Assembly (NCBI GenBank): GCA_039111635.1
Contig: JBCAQO010000001.1
Location: 744,001-808,000 of the forward strand
Length of the DNA stretch: 64,000 nucleotides
Direction: 5' to 3'
Source of the DNA: Heterobasidion occidentale
Lineage: Eukaryota > Basidiomycota > Agaricomycetes > Russulales > Bondarzewiaceae
A program made the position numbers and the translations under genes. Positions 11,418 through 20,733 of this stretch are shown here, one piece after another; the stretch's first letter is position 1; the number at the start of each line of letters is the position of its first letter. The notes below the pieces were generated by a model. That model was not told the DNA's origin. It saw nothing but the letters and a program-made list of their open reading frames with translations, and made no database searches.

Positions 11418-13346
11418 GTGGAATTTGACAATTCAGGCAAAACACTCTTGGAGCCCAAACTTTTCAATAACACAGAAAAGATCCGAAGACCTTTCGCAGA
11501 AATCAATGCCATCAATACAGACAACAGTTGGGACCCTCATCAAATACTTCACATTAGGGCAACTGGACGAGGAGGCGTTACCATGATAGATGAAGACCTC
11601 CGGAAACGAATCATTGAAGAAAACAGGAAAGACGAATGGCTATTAGAAACCCTAGCCAAGATTAAAACCTTAGGACCTCGAAACATGAAGAAAGGTTTAC
11701 AAGAATGGAACGAAGAAGAAGGATTGGTCCTTCATCGAGGAAAGATATATGTTCCTCGAAACGAACAACTTCGTCAGGATATCATCAAATTGAACCACGA
11801 CAATCTAGCAGCAGGACATCCAGGACAAAGAGGAACTCTAGCCTTAGTCGGACAGGAATTCACTTGGCCAGGAATATCAAACACAGTTCACCAATACGTG
11901 GAAGGATGCGCCATCTGTCAATCCACCAAGAACGACACACATCCTACCATGGTACCATTGCAACCAACAGAAATCCCAGATCAACCCTTCGGAACAATAA
12001 CCATGGTTTTTATTACAGATCTACCAGAATCAAACGGATACGACTCGCTACATGTAGTAACCGATCGATTCACCAAAACTGCAGTAATAACTCCATGCCT
12101 GAAAACCATCGACTCTGATGGAACGGCCAAAATCTTGCTAGAAAACACCTGGAGACGCTATGGGCTGCCAGATAAAATCATATCGGATAGAGGAACTCAA
12201 TTCGCTTCAAAGGTAGCGCAAGCCCTGCTCAAAGAATTAGGAATCAAATCTGCCTTAAGCACAGCCTATCACCCACAGACAGACGGTGCTACGGAACGAA
12301 TGAATCAGGAACTAGAACAATACCTGAGAGCATTTTGCAGCTCTTCACAAGACGATTGGGCCGGACTAATCCCCTACGCGGAATACGCCCACAACACCCA
12401 TCAGCACTCAGCCATGCAGAAGTCACCATTTGAACTTCTCCATGGTTATCAACCACGGGCTTACCCGGCCATCATCGGAAACACGAATGTCCCCACCGCC
12501 GACGCTCGCCTCGAAGCTCTGCAACGTGCTAGGAAGGAAGCACAAGCCAGCCTCGAAATTGCAGCCGAAGCCATGAGGATACAGCATGACCGTTTTGGAA
12601 CGGACCTGCCGCCTTTCAAGAAAGGAGATCAAGTATGGCTCGATGGGAAGAACATCCACACCGATCATCCATCAGAGAAACTGAGACCCAAACACTTTGG
12701 GCCATTTGAAATCATTGACACCATAGGAAATGTCAACTTCAGGTTGAAACTGCCCAACAGCTGGAAGCGTATTCACGACGTCTTCCATGCTAGTCGACTC
12801 ACGCCCTACAAGGAAAACGAGGTCTATGGTCCGAACTACCCTAAACCGGCTCCGGACCTGATTGAAGGGCAAGAAGAATTCGAAGTCGAAGCCATTGTCG
12901 GAGCCAGACGCTTCGGACGATGGAAGATCTTGCAGTACCTGATCAAATGGAAGGGCTACCCGGAATCGGACAACTCTTGGGAAACCGCGGCAAACGTCAC
13001 TAACGCACAAGAAGCCATAAAGGACTTCTACCGCCGGCACCCTCGGGCAGTCAAAGGAATGGAAGCCTCCATTCTGGCCCTAGTGATCGAATTAGAACTC
13101 AACAGAGTAGCCGAAGAAGATCAAATCAGAAAGAAGCTCGAGAAGCACCCGATCGGAAAGAAGCTTCTCGCTACAGGATTAGCTATCCCCCAGATCATGG
13201 AAGAGATCAACAAACGAATGACGCAGCTAAAGAGGCCGCCCCTGGTTCCTCGATCAAAAGTGCCACCACCGACGATCAACGATCGAGAAGCGCAGCCAAA
13301 GAAGCCCAATATAGACTCGTCTCGATCAAAGCTACAGCAGAAGTGA
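11418..13346 (+). CDS. pol: pol: integrase with chromodomain
   Basis: This part of pol is open for 642 codons. The integrase has an HHCC zinc-binding module (HPGQRG ... CAICQ, about 11810-11930). It also has a DDE core (VVTDRFTK; DRGTQF; YHPQTDGATERMNQ). A GPY-like region (KLRPKHFGPFEII) follows, then a C-terminal chromodomain containing YLIKWKGYPESDNSWE at about 12935-12982. In chromoviruses the chromodomain directs integration toward methylated-histone chromatin. It is translated as one polyprotein with the upstream domains; this piece has no start codon of its own. A basic tail of about 100 residues follows the chromodomain. Confidence 0.92.
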   Translation: MEFDNSGKTLLEPKLFNNTEKIRRPFAEINAINTDNSWDPHQILHIRATGRGGVTMIDEDLRKRIIEENRKDEWLLETLAKIKTLGPRNMKKGLQEWNEEEGLVLHRGKIYVPRNEQLRQDIIKLNHDNLAAGHPGQRGTLALVGQEFTWPGISNTVHQYVEGCAICQSTKNDTHPTMVPLQPTEIPDQPFGTITMVFITDLPESNGYDSLHVVTDRFTKTAVITPCLKTIDSDGTAKILLENTWRRYGLPDKIISDRGTQFASKVAQALLKELGIKSALSTAYHPQTDGATERMNQELEQYLRAFCSSSQDDWAGLIPYAEYAHNTHQHSAMQKSPFELLHGYQPRAYPAIIGNTNVPTADARLEALQRARKEAQASLEIAAEAMRIQHDRFGTDLPPFKKGDQVWLDGKNIHTDHPSEKLRPKHFGPFEIIDTIGNVNFRLKLPNSWKRIHDVFHASRLTPYKENEVYGPNYPKPAPDLIEGQEEFEVEAIVGARRFGRWKILQYLIKWKGYPESDNSWETAANVTNAQEAIKDFYRRHPRAVKGMEASILALVIELELNRVAEEDQIRKKLEKHPIGKKLLATGLAIPQIMEEINKRMTQLKRPPLVPRSKVPPPTINDREAQPKKPNIDSSRSKLQQK

Positions 13347-13574
13347 TCGGACAACTCTAATTGGCGGACTCAAGCATACCAGGAGCTACAAAAGCAGACC
13401 AACCAAGGATTGGCATGGCCAGGCAAACGACTATGACCCCTTTCGACCCCACTCTATCCACAGTAGCCGTTTACACCGTTGTCGCGACTCTTGCTCTCAC
13501 CGCTGTCTCCATCGCCATCGCCCTCGTCCTCGGATCCCTTCACGCCGCTGCCACCATTGGCATCTCCTCCTTTG

Positions 13575-13582
13575 TATAAAAG
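13575..13582 (+). promoter_or_regulatory. Possible internal TATA box before the 3' ORF
   Basis: TATAAAAG lies 116 bp upstream of the ATG at 13698, in the pyrimidine-rich stretch separating integrase from the second CCHC ORF. The position would suit an internal promoter giving a separate transcript for that ORF. This is inferred from sequence alone. Confidence 0.4.
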
Positions 13583-13697
13583 ACACCCTACATCGAACGG
13601 AAACATTCCTCAGCATCCCAGGTATAACTTGAATGTCCCTTACCCCCGCACACCTTTTCTTACACCACTCCCCCGCTACATTCTCAGTAACATCAGA

Positions 13698-15296
13698 ATG
13701 GCTTCCGCTACCACTTCTCCTCACGCCTCCAACACCTCCTCCCCCAACCCCTTCATCCTACGTACCATCTCCCCGCCCACTACCACACCCACGCTCATTG
13801 ACGACACAGACTCAGATTACAACAGTGAGGACGACATCCCGCCGGAAGGTGTCCCAGTCGCCGACCCCCTCGTTATCCCCCGTTTCCCGGCTGAAATGCC
13901 GAACCCGCACATCGCTATTCCCCCTTTGGCCTTCGCCGTTCACAACGAAAACCCGCGCTTCCGGATCCGTGCTATACCCAATCCCCTTCACGACATCCAT
14001 CTCTACCAGGACCTGACGACGAACAATAGCATCTACCACCTCACGCTCGCCGAGGACAAGGCCCCTATTATTCTGAACCAGCCTGGCTTGAAGAACCCTC
14101 GTGCCTTCCTTTTCTATTTGCAGCAGGCAGTCTGGGCGCAAGCCTATCAAGTGTTCTCTGGACCTCTCAACCAGACCCAAGCCATCCTCCTCGCTAACCT
14201 CACGGTCACCTCCTATCGTATGAAAGGATTGATCAATCTCGCCGCCATCCGCAATGACATGGTTAATTTCTGACTGGGAGGGATATTCACCACCAGCTCC
14301 GTCCTCATACAGACGCACACCATACAAGCCTGGCTCGACGTACTCGCTCGAATCCGCTACAAGGAGAACACAATCCGTTGGTTCCACTTCGCGGGGCACA
14401 ATGGAGCGCGGCTAGAAATTGAAGAGTACGTCCCCAAAGGACTACTGCCAACCCACTCCTTCCCGCTTAACAGTCGAGGGGTTCACCCCATTGCGTGCTA
14501 CTGGCCCGGGGGATGTACCCCAGAGGATAACGTTAGGCCCTGGGTCATGACCAAACCGGATATACAGGAACAGGGGTTTCACCAGATCGACGTTGAGGAA
14601 CCCATGACGGTCGATCCCCCGGCTAACACTGAACCCGATCTCCCGGCGGCAGAACCCTTTCGGCCCACCGACGAAGAGACCGACGAATTCATACGGCCCA
14701 CCAGTCCCCCTTACGACCCCAAACAAGTTGTCCGGGATCGCCAGGTACTTCGGCCGCTACCGGTACCACCCCCGTCACCCCCTGCTGTGTCCCCATCCCC
14801 CCCCCTACTCGGCGACGACATCACCCATCCTATCATTGTCGACGAAGCCTCCCCCCAGTCGCCGGACGTTCCTGTCGCAACTGAAGAAGGATGGCCTGCA
14901 GACGCAATGGACTCAGAAAACGTTTGGCCTAATCCGCCTACTCTCCCGCCTTCTCCACCCACCGACCCCGCCACTCGTAACTGCTGGGAATGCGGACGCG
15001 CCGGCCATCTCGTCGTGGGATGTCCAATCACGGGCATTCGCCAGAGAACGGACGTCACGGCGCGCGGCTTTCTTCAAGACTACGATAGGCATCGCTTGCA
15101 GTCCCGGCGCCTTCGTCTACAGATGGATAGGACGGCTGAGGAATACGGGTACCACAAGCAGGCGTTAGATCATTTAATCGACACCGCTAACTGGACCGGA
15201 TACCCCGCTCGGAACATCCCCACCTTCGACGAAATCCACCCGAGGAGACCCGCCCCTACCATCGGTGCACCCGCCAAACGCCGAAGACTTGTATAG
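13698..15296 (+). pseudogene. Post-integrase ORF with second CCHC zinc knuckle (one in-frame stop)
   Basis: An ATG at 13698 (MASATTSPHAS) opens a frame of 533 codons ending at 15296. It is interrupted once, by TGA at 14271-14273, with the same frame continuing on both sides; a single TGG-to-TGA change would explain this. The N-terminal part is Ser/Thr/Pro-rich. The middle (about residues 100-290) is mixed and capsid-like, with LFYLQQAVWAQAYQ, YRMKGLI and IQAWLDVLARIRYK. Next is a Pro-rich acidic linker. The C-terminal CWECGRAGHLVVGC fits CX2CX4HX4C, and a basic end RRPAPTIGAPAKRRRLV follows. No transmembrane segment or signal is evident, so it is not env-like. It might be a relocated gag, a second Gag-like protein or a captured gene. 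The function is unknown. Confidence 0.65.
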
Positions 15297-15304
15297 AGAG
15301 GGGG
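15295..15304 (+). promoter_or_regulatory. Polypurine tract
   Basis: The run AGAGAGGGGG overlaps the stop codon of the 3' ORF and lies three bases before the LTR start TGTTAGG. Its purity and position fit the plus-strand primer site used in LTR element reverse transcription. Confidence 0.7.
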
Positions 15305-15307
15305 TAG

Positions 15308-15796
15308 TGTTAGGACCGCGTCCTAACACGTGCTTCGCACGTGAGTGGATGGGCTGGTCAAGTGCTTCGGACTTGTTACAGACTCGGACCGCTTTCCATG
15401 ACTCCTTACCATTTACATGCTAACGCATGAACGCTGACTTCTGGTTCCTGATTCTTGATGTGGGCAGACATTGGTTCCTGACCCCCGTTCCTGGTTCTTG
15501 ATCGATCGAAGATGTGGATGGACATTAGTGATCGGATTACTATATTTGGATACATGGCAGGTCGATGAGGCATTCTAGCTTACGGATCTCGATCGTTGAC
15601 TTCGGTACCTGAGAAGCGCACAGACCAGATCTTGATCCTGCCCTAGACACTTCTGTACGTAAATAGCCGAGATGAGCTTCTAAGAAGCTCAGCTCGTTCA
15701 CCTGTAATACACTCGATCTCTGCACTGCACCCGGCGTCTGGCTACCTTCCTAGCCCACGCTTCGTGATCTCTGTCAGATCTGAGAAACTCTTTACA
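15308..15796 (+). repeat. 3' LTR (right edge uncertain)
   Basis: It starts TGTTAGG directly after the polypurine tract. The first 21 bases are nearly palindromic (TGTTAGGAC, 3 bases, GTCCTAACA). Two hairpins follow: CACGTGC-TTC-GCACGTG at 15327-15343 and CAAGT...ACTTG at 15359-15375. The end at 15796 (TTTACA) is chosen only because it offers a TG...CA pair and a plausible length. The 5' LTR needed to fix it is absent. Confidence 0.55.
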
Positions 15797-16463
15797 CGGT
15801 CTGACGAAGCACTGGACTCGTCTCCCTTCCCTCCTCCCTCTACTCATCCGCTTCTATACCGGACTAGCTGCCTTCCGCGTTCTCAGTTGGACACCCCCTC
15901 GTGTCATCTGTTGGACAGGAGAAGATCATCCGGTTCCTCCTCATCATCGAGAAGACCTCGAAGATCACCTTCTCAATCTCTTCGAGAACAAAGCAGACAG
16001 CGACCCGAGTTCCTTGAAAGAGCCCAAAGACGATCCATCGTCTTCATCCATTGGAGTCTACAACTGTACGAACCAGTGGAGGTTTAGCCTAGGGACCCCT
16101 TTGTGCATCGGTGCACGTGATAGGTCTCCGACCCAACACTCGCATGTATCTACTTTGAATTGTTTGTTTGGTCTACCAATCCATGTCTTTGCCACGTCTC
16201 ACAGTTTTACAGGAATCAATGGCTTCGCATTGATCCTGTCATTTCCTATGCGAGCGGCGGAGTCTATAGAGAGAGTACAGACTCATGGCCTCATGGTCCG
16301 GCTACTATCAGGCTCCACCCTTGAAGAACTCCGACATGCACATCTGAGCCCTCGACGTCTTGATGTTTCGACTGCTTTTCTTCCGTCTGAAGCTTTTATT
16401 AGTCTCCGTAATCGACCCCACACAGAGGAGAGTTGTTTCCGGGCGCACGACGCTCATACTAGC
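15797..16463. other. Post-LTR stretch, possible leader of a second truncated element
   Basis: No clear gene. Between about 15918 and 16100 one plus frame reads acidic, coding-like sequence (HREDLEDHLLNLFENKADS, then DPSSLKEPKDDPSSSS). This resembles the start of a gag-like protein more than intergenic DNA, but the frame has no convincing start and fades out. The remainder to 16463 shows nothing recognisable. Confidence 0.3.
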
Positions 16464-17199
16464 ATGGCAACCTCTCAGAATTCCGACGTCACCATCACTC
16501 CTGCGCGCTCTGTTGACGACACTCAAATGGAACTCCGTCGATTCCTCTACCAAAGCACATCTTACACGCGTTTAGAGAGGTCGCGAAGGAGATACAACCT
16601 CGATGGAGTGGCTCAGACCGCATATATGTCAGTGTTTCTTTCATCATGGACGATTGCGACTCATCATCTCCGCTTTTCCCAGACGAGGGAAGAAGTGGCA
16701 AAGGTCCCACCTCTGTCCAAGCTTCCTAACGCACTTTTGCCACAGGATGCAAAGGCATTACCGCCTTGTCTGCACTACGGCCTCCCTATGACGCTTGAGC
16801 AGATAACTTTGTTTGTTCAGTCGCGTGATTCAAGTATACAAATCTTTGCCGACCATGGACAGCTCAGCAACAAAGTTGAGAAACTGGTCACAGACTGTTT
16901 CACGGAGGAAATCGGCCTACCAGTATATCTGGAGCGTGTGCTGAACGCGCCTGACACTCATTTCATTCTGTGCCTACTTGATAATTATATTGTCAAGGCT
17001 TTATTCCAACGCGAGGAGATGCCTAAGAAGGAACACATTCGTTCATTGCCTTGCTTTTGGTGTTAGATGTGGGAGCTCACATTGTTCGTTGATTCTATCA
17101 ACATCAGGATGCATGCAGAAAGCTCTTGGTGTGGATCCCAAGGTTCTGCCACTGTGGTACATTGCTGCAGCATACTACCAGTGGCAGTACTTTGACTAG
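16464..17199 (+). pseudogene. Unrecognised multicopy family, copy A (frameshifted)
   Basis: The start MATSQNSDVTITPA matches the family N-terminus. A one-register frameshift near 16545 separates it from the next conserved block, which reads PKHILHAFREVAKEIQPRW in another frame. Intron 1 is 16628-16682 (GTCAGT...CCAG). Exon 2 encodes TREEVAKVPPLSKLP, then PPCLHYGLPMTLEQI, GLPVYLERVLNAPDT and KEHIRSLPCFWC, followed by a stop. A conserved tail (MQKALGVDPKVLPLWYIA) lies just downstream, behind either a very short intron or the natural stop. The function is unknown. The other copies are at 17785-18252, 18982-20035, 20734-21447 and 34302-35043, with a fragment at 33950-34027. Confidence 0.6.
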
Positions 17200-17410
17200 T
17201 CTCTTGGTGGTTTACCCATTCCTTTATTACAATATGATCACTGCATGGCACACCACTTGCGTGTCTGCTGTCGAAGAGGATAGTATGGGGTGGTCAAGTT
17301 GCCGTCGAAGCTGGTCAAAGCTTGGAAGGGATCATCGTAGCAGAATGGCTTGACAATTTATTTCACATTTCTATCTGAGTGGATGACAATGCATAGGCAT
17401 CTGGACAGAT

Positions 17411-17551
17411 CTCTAGGCGAGGTCAACACCCAAGATGGCGTTGAAGGTTGTGGTATGGTAAGTTACAGGTCACTCCTCTGGGCTCCTAGTGGGCTACTCG
17501 ACTGCTTCGACTAAAGCTCCCCGTCGAATCAGATAGTGTTGATCTAACCTT
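17411..17551 (+). repeat. Dispersed repeat of about 140 bp, copy 1
   Basis: This block (starting CTCTAGGC, ending GATCTAACCTT) matches the reverse complement of 33541-33694 over its length with scattered differences and small indels. Both copies sit beside members of the unrecognised gene family. No terminal inverted repeats or coding content are visible. Confidence 0.75.
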
Positions 17552-17784
17552 GAGCGCTTGAGCTCTGGTCTGTTGGATCAACAACCGTATTCTGTATGCG
17601 TCCGCATGGTCTGGTGCACTAGAAATTAATTTAAATATTCAATTACGATGACTACAAGCCGTTAGTCATGGGGGACCACCCTCAGTTGTGTCAGTGCAAC
17701 ATTCCCTGAGAAGGGCGGAATTCGGACAAGGGAAATGATGGATTTACGTTACAGAGGAACAAGCAAGTCATTGGGTTTGACCGG

Positions 17785-18252
17785 TCAAAAGTACCGCCAT
17801 TGGTAGGCACCTCCAGCGATGTACCACATCGGCAGAACCTTGGAATCTATCCCAAAAGCTTTTTGCACCCGACCTAGCGGTGGTAGAATCGATAGGGAAA
17901 GTCAACAACTGAAATCGCGACACCAAAAACGAGGTGACGAGCGTATGTGTCCTTCCTTTGGCATCTTGTTGCACTTCATGGATGACTGGATAGAATAATT
18001 GTCAACCAAGCATGCGATGATATATGAAGTGTCAGGCGCATTCAGCGCGCGCTCTAAATATATTGGCAGGCCGACAATCTCAGTAACCTTTGCCACTTCT
18101 TCTCTCGTCTGGAATGGCAAGGACGATGAGTCGTCATCGTCGATGGAACAACAGACACACATATAGAAGGGATCTGAGTCACTCCACCAAGGGCGAATCT
18201 CTTTTGGCACCTTTCTAAATGCTTGTACTATTGGTTCTGGTAGAGAAGACTG
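17785..18252 (-). pseudogene. Unrecognised multicopy family, copy B (5' truncated, internally deleted)
   Basis: The frame begins abruptly at the edge of the TIR element with the family block SSLPEPIVQAFRKVPKEI. It keeps the intron-1 region and TREEVAK, then jumps to EIVGLPIYLERALNAPDT. The roughly 60 residues between (the PPCLHYG and LGQ region in other copies) are deleted. It ends with HIRSSPRFWCRDFSC and a stop. The conserved tail VQKAFGIDSKVLPMWYIA ends at a stop at 17785-17787. The sequence 3' of this copy resembles that following copy E (for example GCGGACGCATACAG), so B and E share a longer duplicated unit. Confidence 0.65.
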
Positions 18253-18258
18253 GGCCAT

Positions 18259-18979
18259 CAGCAAACCTGTAACCAGTCCCAGCCAGTCCCAGAGCCCCAG
18301 ATGCTCCCAGATGCTTAGGTCATCTGGGGACATCTGGCTAGATGTCTGTGTATGCCCAGATCTAGACAGATAAGGTGCTCTATCAATAAGCTGACTAGGA
18401 GGACATTTTTGAAAGGCAGTGTTTGTAATGTCAGTGCTGCTTTAAAGTTTTCAATACAAGAGCTGAGAAAAAAAATTCCCAGTAATGTACCAGACTGTCA
18501 TTAGTGCTATCTGTTGAATATCAGCTTGCTAGTGATATTGAGATGCTTCCCTGTATCATAGCTCTCAAATGATGTATCATATGCCATCATTCTTCCATGA
18601 ATGGATGCTAAAAATGTGAAAATAGATGACACCTCACTGAGTTCAGGCATCCCAAAATTCTTTCAAGTCTCAAAAGCTTGTTATAAGCCGGGTGTTGATG
18701 TAGAATATCATAGTCATATAGTGGAGTGGATAATTGTGGTCTTGACATTGCTTACAGCTGGTGAATGATTCAAGAGGTTCTGGGTTCAATTCCTGAACAG
18801 TGCAGATTGATTTTTGCAGTCGTCCTATTGATGACAATTATCTAATCATTTCCATATATGGTGCATCTGGACATATCTGTCCAGACACCGGTGTGTCTGT
18901 CTAATCGGGGACTTGCTAGAGGCATCTAGGGGCCTAGGAGCATCTGTCCAGGTTGGTATAGACATTTTCCAGTTTGCTG
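18259..18979 (+). mobile_element. 721-bp TIR element, left copy (MITE-like)
   Basis: Bounded by CAGCAAAC at the left and GTTTGCTG at the right, with AT on both outer sides. The reverse complement of this segment is found at 19092-19813 with a single A indel as the only difference seen. Both ends carry many short subterminal motifs of the AGATGC / CATCTGG type, typical of transposase-binding arrays. There is no ORF of transposase size, so it would be non-autonomous. Confidence 0.75.
18719..18793 (+). other. tRNA-like A/B box pair inside the TIR element
   Basis: TAGTGGAGTGG (18719-18729) resembles a pol III A box and GGTTCAATTCC (18783-18793) matches the tRNA B-box consensus. The flanking bases do not pair as an acceptor stem and the T-arm is weak, so this is not a functional tRNA. 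It could be a tRNA-derived SINE remnant or an internal pol III promoter. The mirror copy lies in 19092-19813 on the other strand. Confidence 0.35.
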
Positions 18980-18981
18980 AT

Positions 18982-20035
18982 GGCCAGACATGGCGGCGAT
19001 GGCATTCCATCTCTGGGCAAAAGTATGCGAGGAAGCTTGGACATAGGCGGAGCCTTTGCCAGTTCTTCCTTCGTCTGTAAGCGACATGCATCAGCAAACT
19101 GGAAAATGTCTATACCAACCTGGACAGATGCTCCTAGGCCCCTAGATGCCTCTAGCAAGTCCCCGATTAGACAGACACACCGGTGTCTGGACAGATATGT
19201 CCAGATGCACCATATATGGAAATGATTAGATAATTGTCATCAATAGGACGACTGCAAAAATCAATCTGCACTGTTCAGGAATTGAACCCAGAACCTCTTG
19301 AATCATTCACCAGCTGTAAGCAATGTCAAGACCACAATTATCCACTCCACTATATGACTATGATATTCTACATCAACACCCGGCTTATAACAAGCTTTTT
19401 GAGACTTGAAAGAATTTTGGGATGCCTGAACTCAGTGAGGTGTCATCTATTTTCACATTTTTAGCATCCATTCATGGAAGAATGATGGCATATGATACAT
19501 CATTTGAGAGCTATGATACAGGGAAGCATCTCAATATCACTAGCAAGCTGATATTCAACAGATAGCACTAATGACAGTCTGGTACATTACTGGGAATTTT
19601 TTTTCTCAGCTCTTGTATTGAAAACTTTAAAGCAGCACTGACATTACAAACACTGCCTTTCAAAAATGTCCTCCTAGTCAGCTTATTGATAGAGCACCTT
19701 ATCTGTCTAGATCTGGGCATACACAGACATCTAGCCAGATGTCCCCAGATGACCTAAGCATCTGGGAGCATCTGGGGCTCTGGGACTGGCTGGGACTGGT
19801 TACAGGTTTGCTGATGTGGTGATGACGATCAATCGCAACAGTCAATGGGCAAGAAAATACTAACAATGATGGGGTCTGCGTCACTCCATCGAGGATGAAG
19901 CTCTTTGGGAACGTCTCTGAAGGCGTGTATGACAGATTCCGGTAGAGAAACGGACGGTGTAGTGGATGTTCTTCGACTGTCCTCATCGGGAAGCGCTGGA
20001 GTGATAGTAATGTCGGGAATGGAGAAGGTTGCCAT
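18982..20035 (-). pseudogene. Unrecognised multicopy family, copy C (split by TIR elements)
   Basis: Exon 1 (20035-19865) is intact: MATFSIPDITITPALPDED through FRDVPKELHPRWSDADPII. Its intron begins with GTTAGT and is interrupted at 19813 by the 722-bp TIR element. The intron's 3' end (GCTTACAG) and the start of exon 2 (TKEELAKAPPMSKLPRILLP) follow on the far side at 19091-18982. Exon 2 is then cut by the second TIR element at 18979. Beyond that lies exon 1 of copy B instead of the rest of C, so a rearrangement as well as insertion has occurred. Confidence 0.65.
19092..19813 (-). mobile_element. 722-bp TIR element, right copy (inverted relative to the left)
   Basis: Same termini (CAGCAAAC...GTTTGCTG) and AT flanks as 18259-18979, in opposite orientation and separated from it by 112 bp. 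The near-perfect identity points to very recent duplication or to gene conversion in the palindrome. It sits inside the first intron of copy C, where such an insertion would be tolerated. Confidence 0.75.
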
Positions 20036-20733
20036 GCTGGTGACAGATATTCGAGTAATAGCACCTGAGAAGAGAACGGTCAAGTTGCCAATGTGCTCAG
20101 ACTTCGGAGTCCCCAAGGTTCAACATGTGCCACCGTTTATCAAAATTAAAATGATCCGGCAGAGCTTTGCCACCGTCGTCGTCCTGTGTAAACTGCGCTG
20201 TCCCTGAAGATTGTCTGTGAGTCCTGGCTGCGTGTATAGCCTGTTCAGCATTGCATTCCGAGGAACACGAGGATAGCGGCCGTGAGATATGTCCATGCTT
20301 GATGCTCGGAGCGGCTCGAATAGCGGGTTCAGGGGAAGCGGGAGCAGGGAGATCTGGGTGCAGCGGTTTGCGGCGACGTCCAGTGGACAGTGGGAGACGT
20401 GAGAGATGAGGCGCATATCACAGAAGGTCTACACAGCGCCCTAGGGCAGCGGTACGGGCTACTCTGAATTTCTGCGAATGTCTTGTGCGGACGATGAAGT
20501 ACAAAGGGGGAAATATGAAGACAAAGTGCCAAGACTCATCAATCACGACGACTACGACGACTACTACTACGACGACGACTACTGCTGCTACTACTACCAA
20601 GGGAAGATCGATATAGGGAGGGTCAAGGGGTATCATGAGAAGGTACTTAGAGGCATTCAGCTCAGAGAGGGAGGTGGAGCATACGGAACGATGGATAAAC
20701 ACGAAGGTGGGTAAGCCAATCATGGGAAAGTGG
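20036..20733. other. Intergenic, with trinucleotide microsatellite
   Basis: No gene recognised. A (CGA/CTA)n-type trinucleotide run lies at about 20545-20598. It makes long but meaningless Asp/Tyr and Val stretches in the two strands' frames. Confidence 0.5.

Larger units (their letters stand above)
8698..15796 (+). mobile_element. Ty3/Gypsy chromovirus LTR retrotransposon, 5' end missing
   Basis: Ordered domains: end of a gag CCHC knuckle, aspartic protease, reverse transcriptase, RNase H, integrase, chromodomain, an extra ORF with a second CCHC knuckle, a purine-rich tract (15295-15304) and a 3' LTR starting TGTTAGG at 15308. The order protease-RT-RNase H-integrase plus a chromodomain is diagnostic of Metaviridae chromoviruses. 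The 5' LTR, primer site and most of gag are lost in the N gap. Two single-base frame breaks in pol and one internal stop in the 3' ORF are present. The right boundary is a guess, because no second LTR is available to compare. Confidence 0.9.

Noticed and set aside
13812..14399. 195-codon minus-strand ORF inside the retroelement
   Set aside because: It overlaps the plus-strand post-integrase ORF, which has a zinc knuckle and the expected orientation.
13698..15296. Post-integrase ORF as an envelope gene
   Set aside because: No signal peptide, membrane segment or cysteine-rich ectodomain; the CCHC knuckle indicates a nucleic-acid-binding protein.
18719..18800. tRNA gene
   Set aside because: B box is present but acceptor and T stems do not pair, and A-B spacing is awkward.
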